Shown here piece by piece: positions 15,460-19,939 of a DNA stretch of 19,939 nt. Position numbers and translations under genes: made by a program. The stretch comes from an uncultured Campylobacter sp. (GTDB lineage: Bacteria > Campylobacterota > Campylobacteria > Campylobacterales > Campylobacteraceae), in contig NZ_CALIIS010000123.1 of NCBI RefSeq assembly GCF_938017705.1, positions 1 to 19,939 of the forward strand, given 5' to 3'. Under the pieces are notes generated by a model. It was not told the DNA's origin. It searched no databases and worked only from the letters and a program-made list of their open reading frames with translations. Position 1 is the first letter of the stretch, and each line of letters starts with the position of its first letter.

Positions 15460-15465
15460 TATAAT
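15460..15465 (+). promoter_or_regulatory. Perfect -10 box of the trpE promoter
   Basis: TATAAT lies 25 bases upstream of the ATG at 15491. It overlaps the ATG at 15464, which would therefore be untranscribed or at the very edge of the mRNA and is unlikely to be the start codon. No clear -35 is present, as is usual in Campylobacter. Confidence 0.6.
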
Positions 15466-15490
15466 GGCGCTAAAAATTCCAAGGACGAAA

Positions 15491-17173
15491 ATGCTTTTAG
15501 AAGAGCCGCTGTTTTACTACCGCGAAATTTTAAAGACGCATCCGCAAAGCTACCTCGCAGAGGACGACGCTCAGGTCATCATCGGCATCGATTGCGATTA
15601 CTTCGACGGATTTAAGATGAGTTTTGAGGCTTTGAGGCTTAAATTTGATGAGGTGAAGAGCGCAAAAGAGGGCGCGAGCGAGTTTAAAAACGCGAGCTTT
15701 GCGGGACTTTTCGGCGTTTTGGGCTACGACATCGTGCGCGCGTTTGAAAATATCGGCTCGCCGAAGCAGGTGCTTTATGACTTCCCGCCGTTTTTTTACG
15801 CCGACGCCGCAAACTACCTGCATTACGATAAAATCAGCAAAATTTACGATTTTTACGGCAAAGATGCCCAAATTTACGAAAGCCTGCGCGGGCTAAGCCC
15901 GCAGGCTTCGCAGCAATCCGCCGAAGCAGCAGGCACGCCGCAGAGTGCCGCAAAAGCGGACGCCGCGATAAAAAGCGGCTCAAAATCGCAAGGCGCGTCT
16001 GAGCCGGAGCCTAAGAAAAAAGAGCTTAAATTTAAAATTTTAACCGATCTGGGCGCCGAGGAGTCGCATTTTAGCGCGATGGTCGAGGCTGCAAAAGAAA
16101 AGATAAAAAGCGGCGACGTGTTTCAGGTCGTGCTGGGCGAAATTTTAGAAGTCGGCACGAATCTGGGCAGCTTGGAGTTTTACGAGCGACTCAAAAAGAA
16201 CAATCCGAGTCCCTATATGTTTCACTTCCCGACGCCGTACGGTTGCGTCGCGGGCTCCAGCCCCGAGCTGATCATGGAGATCAAAAAGGACGAAATTTTC
16301 GTCGCTCCCATCGCGGGCACACGCAGCAGAGGCGCGAATGCCGAAGCGGACGCGGCGCTCGAGCGCGAGCTTTTAAGCGACGAAAAGGAGCTTGCGGAGC
16401 ATCGGATGCTGATTGATCTAGCTCGCAACGACATCGGCAAATTCGCCGCGCCCGCCTCGGTGCGGGTGCAAAACGCGATGCACATCGTGCGCTACGAAAG
16501 CGTGATGCACATCGTAAGCGAGGTTTACGGCAGTAAGCCGCGCGGGGTAAGCGCGTTTGAGGTGCTTAGCACGATCTTCCCTGCGGGCACGCTAAGCGGC
16601 AGCCCGAAGATCCGCGCGATGCAGATCATAAACGAGCTGGAGCGCTACGAGCGCGGCATCTACGGCGGCGGGATCGGATTTTGGCGCTTTAGCGGCGACG
16701 TGATGCAGGCGATCTTGATTCGCTCGGCGATCTTCGTAAATCGCGACGCGCAAGATTCCTGCTCGGACGAGGATTTTAAGCGAAATTCCAACTTAAATTT
16801 AGACTCTGTTTGCGGCGAGGAGAAGTCCGAAGCGACGGAGATTTGCGATTTCGTAGCGCAAAAGAGTAGTGGCGAGGCGCAAAATTTAAAGCCGCGCGCA
16901 GGTGGGTGCGAGGCGACATTAAATTTAAAAGCTCGCGTAGGCGGCGCGGCGCTAAATTTAGAAAGCGAGCCGAGCTTTAGCCGCGCGATGCGGTTTGAGG
17001 CTGCCAAATTTAGCGCGGAGAATTTCGGCTGCGAAGGGCTAAGTAATCTCGTATTTATCGGAGCGGGAGCAGGTATCGTTTACGACAGCTCGCCAAAGAG
17101 CGAATACGCAGAGATCTGCAAAAAGCGCAAAAGCCCGCTCAAGGCGATAGAGGAGCTATGCGAGGAAGCTTAG
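15491..17173 (+). CDS. trpE: Anthranilate synthase component I with two low-complexity insertions
   Basis: 560 residues from ATG 15491, chosen because AAGGA (15481-15485) lies five bases before it and because the -10 box covers the earlier ATG. Chorismate-binding motifs are in order: GSSPELIMEI, APIAGTRSRG (Ala in the PIAGT position is typical of TrpE, where PabB has Lys), EHRMLIDLARNDIG, FPAGTLSGSPKIRAMQ, GIYGGGIGF and finally FIGAGAGIVYDS. The product converts chorismate and amino nitrogen to anthranilate with TrpG. Two insertions stand out: an Ala/Ser/Lys-rich linker at about residues 134-179, between the N-terminal and chorismate domains, and about 100 residues at 416-520 between ILIRSAIF and FIGAGAG, where relatives have a short hairpin. 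The family is normally about 420-520 residues. The gene is followed by trpGD after 315 bases. Confidence 0.93.
   Translation: MLLEEPLFYYREILKTHPQSYLAEDDAQVIIGIDCDYFDGFKMSFEALRLKFDEVKSAKEGASEFKNASFAGLFGVLGYDIVRAFENIGSPKQVLYDFPPFFYADAANYLHYDKISKIYDFYGKDAQIYESLRGLSPQASQQSAEAAGTPQSAAKADAAIKSGSKSQGASEPEPKKKELKFKILTDLGAEESHFSAMVEAAKEKIKSGDVFQVVLGEILEVGTNLGSLEFYERLKKNNPSPYMFHFPTPYGCVAGSSPELIMEIKKDEIFVAPIAGTRSRGANAEADAALERELLSDEKELAEHRMLIDLARNDIGKFAAPASVRVQNAMHIVRYESVMHIVSEVYGSKPRGVSAFEVLSTIFPAGTLSGSPKIRAMQIINELERYERGIYGGGIGFWRFSGDVMQAILIRSAIFVNRDAQDSCSDEDFKRNSNLNLDSVCGEEKSEATEICDFVAQKSSGEAQNLKPRAGGCEATLNLKARVGGAALNLESEPSFSRAMRFEAAKFSAENFGCEGLSNLVFIGAGAGIVYDSSPKSEYAEICKKRKSPLKAIEELCEEA
16736..17047 (+). 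repeat. AAATTT-bearing low-complexity insertion inside trpE
   Basis: The stretch encoding the second insertion contains about five AAATTT words and internal near-repeats: (TTAAATTTA...)(GCGCGC/GCTCGCG)(C/T)AGG(T/C)GG, read as NLKPRAGG, LNLKARVGG and ALNLE. Surrounding trpE sequence has few such words. Composition resembles the intergenic DNA of this window. Confidence 0.6.
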
Positions 17174-17243
17174 ACGCTTTAAATTTAGCTAGCCGGGCGC
17201 ACCGCTTTTCTGTGCGAGTTTGATTCGGCTAAATTTAAAGCGT
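17174..17243 (+). terminator. Long inverted repeat directly after trpE
   Basis: ACGCTTTAAATTTAGC (17174-17189) and GCTAAATTTAAAGCGT (17228-17243) are a perfect 16-bp inverted repeat that begins on the base after the trpE stop. The loop holds a second 5-bp stem (CGCAC 17198-17202 with GTGCG 17212-17216). No T tract follows, so it may act as a 3'-end or intercistronic hairpin rather than a classical terminator. Confidence 0.5.
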
Positions 17244-17488
17244 ATCGCTGCTAGGATGTTAAATTCAACGGCGAGCTTCATTCGGCGCCGCAAAGCCGAG
17301 ATACATATCGGCTGCAAAGCAGCGTAACGTCGCAGCTGATGTAGTAATGCCGCAGCCCCGCGAGCGGAATTTTAAATTTAGCCCGCAGCGGCGCTAAAAC
17401 GGCGCTAAATTTAGCCGCCGCAAAGCGGTTAAATTTAAACTATTTAGAATTTTAAAGAGGCGTAAACGCCCTAAAAAAGGATAAAATT
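17174..17488. other. Gap between trpE and trpGD
   Basis: 315 bases without a gene. It holds the 16-bp inverted repeat at its left end, a palindromic GCTAAATTTAGC near 17402, and a small GGCG/CGCC hairpin (17459-17470) just before the trpGD ribosome binding site. No Trp-rich leader peptide was seen, so classical trp attenuation is not supported. Confidence 0.5.
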
Positions 17489-19102
17489 TTGATTTTAATG
17501 ATAGATAATTACGACAGCTTCGTTTTTAATATTTATCAATACATTTTGGAGCTAAGCGAGGAGGAGGTGCGCTACTTCCGCAACGATGAGATAACGCTGC
17601 AGCAGGTGCGCGAGCTTGCCCCGTCGCACATAATCCTAAGCCCCGGGCCAAATCACCCAAAAGATAGCGGCGTCTGCCTGGATATTTTGCGCGCGGATTT
17701 GGACGTGCCGATTTTGGGCGTGTGCCTTGGGCATCAGGCGATCGGATACGCGGCGGGCGCGGAGATAAAGCAGCTAGAGGTGCCGCTACACGGCAAGAGC
17801 TCGGCGATCGAAATTTACGCAGATGGCGTGCTTTTTAGCGGGCTACCGCGTAAATTTGAAGTGATGCGCTACCACTCGCTTTATGTGGACGAAGCTACGC
17901 TGCCGCGCGAGTTTGAAATTTTAGCAAAGAGCGAAAATGACGGCATTATAATGGCGATGAAGCACCGAAATAAGCCGGTTTTTGGCATTCAATTTCATCC
18001 CGAGAGCTTTTTTACTCAATACGGCAAAAAGATCATCGAAAATTTCATCAATTACGGCAAAAAGATAATTTTAAAGGAGAAACTCGTGGTAAATTTCGCC
18101 CCGTTTATGTTGAAGCTACAAAAGGGCTTCCCGCTAGATAGCAACGATTATGCGGTCATTTGCAAGGCGCTTTACGAGCAGGATTACGACATCGTGCAGC
18201 TTGCGGGGCTGCTCGTGCTCATCAGCGAAAAATCGCTCTACCCAAGCAGCCTTACGGCGCTCGTGCGCAGTATCTTAAAATACTCGATCACCTACGACGA
18301 TCCGAGCCCGATGTTTGACATCGTAGGCACCGGCGGCGATAGGCTAAAGACGATCAATATCTCCACGACCGTGGCATTTATCGCGGCAAGCTTCGGCGTG
18401 CGCGTCGCCAAGCACGGCAACCGCGCGATTACCAGCAGATCGGGCAGTTCCGATGCGCTAGACGCTCTGGGTGTGCCGCTACTTAGCGATCTGGCGCAGA
18501 TCAGAGCGCTGCTAGATCGCACCGGGCTAGCGTTTTTTCACGCGCCGTTTTTTCACAAAATCACTGCCGAGGTCAAAGAGGTTCGCAATCGCCTAAAAAT
18601 AGGCACCGTCTTTAATATAATGGGGCCGCTTCTAAATCCGAATTTAAGCCTAAGCAATCAGATCGTGGGCAATTATCTGGAGGAAGTAAACGGACTCATC
18701 GCCGAAACGCTTATGATTTTGGGGCGCAAGCACGCTCTGGTGGTACACGGCATGGACGGCATGGATGAGATCAGTCTGTGCGACGAGACGCTAATCCACG
18801 AGGTCAAGGACGGCAAAATTTTAGAATACCGCGTAAATCCAGAGCAGTTTGGCTTTGCGCGAGCATTTCACGGCGATATAGAAGGTGGCGACGGCAAGGC
18901 TAATGCCGAAACTTTAAAGCAAATTTTAAAAGGCGAGCTTGGCGGACCGAAATTTGACATCGTCGTGCTAAACGCGATGTTTGCGCTATACTGCGCCGAT
19001 GTCGTGTCAAGCCCTGCGGAGGCTAAGCCGCTCATTTTAGAGGCGATAGGATCGGGTAAGACGTGGGAATTTTACGAAAACTACGTAGGGGCGAGAGCTT
19101 AG
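17489..19102 (+). CDS. trpGD: Fused anthranilate synthase glutamine amidotransferase / anthranilate phosphoribosyltransferase
   Basis: 537 residues, start TTG at 17489: AAAAGGA lies seven bases before it, and the product begins MILMIDNYDSFVFN as TrpG proteins do. Residues 1-190 are a class I glutamine amidotransferase with LSPGPNHP, the nucleophile Cys79 in GVCLGHQ, and His170/Glu172 in FGIQFHPES; it supplies ammonia to TrpE. From about residue 200 comes TrpD, with the phosphoribosyl-pyrophosphate motif GTGGD at 280-284, then NISTTVAFIAA, KHGNRAITSRSGSSD and GPLLNP. TrpD makes phosphoribosyl-anthranilate. The fusion is known from Campylobacter (and, separately, enterobacteria), so it is expected, not a local event. 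Its TAG abuts the ATG of the methyltransferase gene. Confidence 0.95.
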   Translation: MILMIDNYDSFVFNIYQYILELSEEEVRYFRNDEITLQQVRELAPSHIILSPGPNHPKDSGVCLDILRADLDVPILGVCLGHQAIGYAAGAEIKQLEVPLHGKSSAIEIYADGVLFSGLPRKFEVMRYHSLYVDEATLPREFEILAKSENDGIIMAMKHRNKPVFGIQFHPESFFTQYGKKIIENFINYGKKIILKEKLVVNFAPFMLKLQKGFPLDSNDYAVICKALYEQDYDIVQLAGLLVLISEKSLYPSSLTALVRSILKYSITYDDPSPMFDIVGTGGDRLKTINISTTVAFIAASFGVRVAKHGNRAITSRSGSSDALDALGVPLLSDLAQIRALLDRTGLAFFHAPFFHKITAEVKEVRNRLKIGTVFNIMGPLLNPNLSLSNQIVGNYLEEVNGLIAETLMILGRKHALVVHGMDGMDEISLCDETLIHEVKDGKILEYRVNPEQFGFARAFHGDIEGGDGKANAETLKQILKGELGGPKFDIVVLNAMFALYCADVVSSPAEAKPLILEAIGSGKTWEFYENYVGARA

Positions 19103-19939
19103 ATGGCTAGCGGCGAAAAGAGGGAGTTTTTAAGCGAGCAGCTCATCAGCTATCTGGGCAACAAGCGCTCGCTGCTAGCGCCGATCGAGCGGGCGATCTG
19201 CGAGATTAAGGCGGAGCTTGGGCGGGACAAGATCAGCTTCGCGGACGTCTTTAGCGGCAGCGGCATCGTAGCGCGACTGGCTAAAGCACACTCAAACCTT
19301 GTGATCGCAAACGATCTGGAGGGCTACTCGCGCGCGATAAACTCCTGCTATCTTTCAAATTTCAGCGACGAGCTGTGGCGAGATTTGAGCGAGCTACACG
19401 CCGAAATTTTAAGAAATTTTACGCCGAAGGAGAGCTTTTTTAGCGAGCTGTACGCGCCGAAGGACGACCGGGATATCAAGGCGGGCGAGCGCGCTTTTTA
19501 CACGCGCCGAAACGCCCTAATTTTGGACGGGCTTTGCGAGCAGATCGGTAAAATCCCGCAAGAATTTCGCGATTTTTTCACCGCGCCGCTACTTAGCGAG
19601 GCGAGCATCCACTCAAACACGGGCGGCGTTTTTAAGGGCTTTTACAAAGACAAAGCGGGCGTGGGCAAGTTCGGCGGCAGCGGCGAAAACGCGCTAGCTC
19701 GCATAATGGGCGAAATTTCCCTGCGTCTGCCCGTGCTTTCAAGCTTCGCCTGCGAAAGCGCGGTCTTTCAAGAGGATGCCGCGCGCTTTGCACAGAGTGC
19801 ACGCGAGCGCTTTTCGCAGCTTGACGTCGCGTATTTTGATCCGCCCTACAATCAGCATCCCTACGGCTCGAACTATTTTATGCTAAATTTGATCACGGAT
19901 TTTATAAACGAGGGTAAGAGCCCAAATGCTGCGGAGCTT
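19103..19939 (+). CDS. Adenine-specific DNA methyltransferase, N-terminal part (runs off window)
   Basis: An uninterrupted frame of 279 codons from the ATG directly after the trpGD stop to the window edge, with no stop. Motifs are in the order of alpha-class (Dam/D12-type) enzymes: SYLGNKRSLL near residues 16-24, the SAM-binding motif I DVFSGSGIVAR at 48-58, an acidic ND at 70-71, and the catalytic DPPY at 246-249 followed by NQHPYGSNYF. The product transfers a methyl group from SAM to N6 of adenine. No partner restriction endonuclease is visible, but the gene end and downstream DNA are missing. There is no separate ribosome binding site before the ATG, so translation may be coupled to trpGD. 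It may correspond to the orphan transformation-linked methyltransferase CtsM (Cj0208) of C. jejuni; I cannot verify this by alignment. Confidence 0.88.
   Translation, partial: MASGEKREFLSEQLISYLGNKRSLLAPIERAICEIKAELGRDKISFADVFSGSGIVARLAKAHSNLVIANDLEGYSRAINSCYLSNFSDELWRDLSELHAEILRNFTPKESFFSELYAPKDDRDIKAGERAFYTRRNALILDGLCEQIGKIPQEFRDFFTAPLLSEASIHSNTGGVFKGFYKDKAGVGKFGGSGENALARIMGEISLRLPVLSSFACESAVFQEDAARFAQSARERFSQLDVAYFDPPYNQHPYGSNYFMLNLITDFINEGKSPNAAEL

Noticed and set aside
15464..15490. Upstream ATG as the trpE start
   Set aside because: A perfect TATAAT overlaps it, and the ribosome binding site AAGGA is placed for ATG 15491.
1..19939. tRNA, rRNA, CRISPR array, insertion sequence or prophage
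   Set aside because: I found no tRNA-like T-arm/acceptor patterns, no regularly spaced repeats with unique spacers, no transposase or integrase, and no rRNA sequence; the repeats present are short and degenerate.

Overview
The window looks like chromosomal DNA from a Campylobacterota member, most likely a relatively G+C-rich, anaerobe-leaning Campylobacter (oral species such as C. gracilis, C. showae or C. rectus come to mind). Pointers are the fused trpGD gene, the gene content (cstA-ybdD, a heme ABC transporter, yaaA, trpE), and intergenic DNA saturated with AAATTT. The species cannot be fixed from the sequence alone. I see no tRNA, rRNA, CRISPR array, IS element or prophage.

Layout. 1-265: 3' end of serC. 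684-923: small secreted DUF333 protein. 1370-2056 (-): unrecognised 228-aa protein. 2794-7208 (-): tightly coupled heme/iron operon, read right to left: a small ORF with a strong ribosome binding site, a FecCD-type permease, an ATPase, a periplasmic binding protein, a HemN-like radical SAM enzyme of ChuW/HutW type, and a flavodoxin. A Fur-box-like site and nested inverted repeats lie upstream. 7581-9867 (+): cstA and overlapping ybdD. 10504-11696 (+): membrane-anchored unknown gene broken by a 29-bp tandem duplication. 12283-12663 (-): fluoride channel crcB. 13020-13751 (-): TSUP/TauE family permease. 14632-15363 (-): yaaA. 15491-19102 (+): trpE and the trpG-trpD fusion. 19103 to the edge (+): start of an adenine DNA methyltransferase.

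How genes work together. The heme operon probably imports heme across the inner membrane and opens the porphyrin without oxygen: the radical SAM enzyme takes the place of the oxygen-dependent heme oxygenase (ChuZ) of C. jejuni, and the flavodoxin would supply electrons. CstA with YbdD is a pyruvate/peptide uptake pair. TrpE and TrpGD carry out the first two steps of tryptophan synthesis.

Most notable points. (1) ybdD ends Cys-TGA-TAG, and a hairpin with a GGT(C) apical loop sits 17 nt after the TGA, as expected of a bacterial SECIS element; the Pfam family is named 'putative selenoprotein', and E. coli YbdD ends Cys-Cys. The protein may therefore end Cys-Sec. (2) The radical SAM/flavodoxin anaerobic heme-degradation operon. 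(3) The 29-bp tandem duplication that frameshifts the 10504 gene. (4) TrpE carries two low-complexity insertions, the larger built of the same AAATTT-bearing sequence that fills the intergenic regions. (5) AAATTT fits RAATTY, the site reported for the C. jejuni orphan methyltransferase CtsM that marks DNA for natural transformation, and an adenine methyltransferase gene lies at the right edge.
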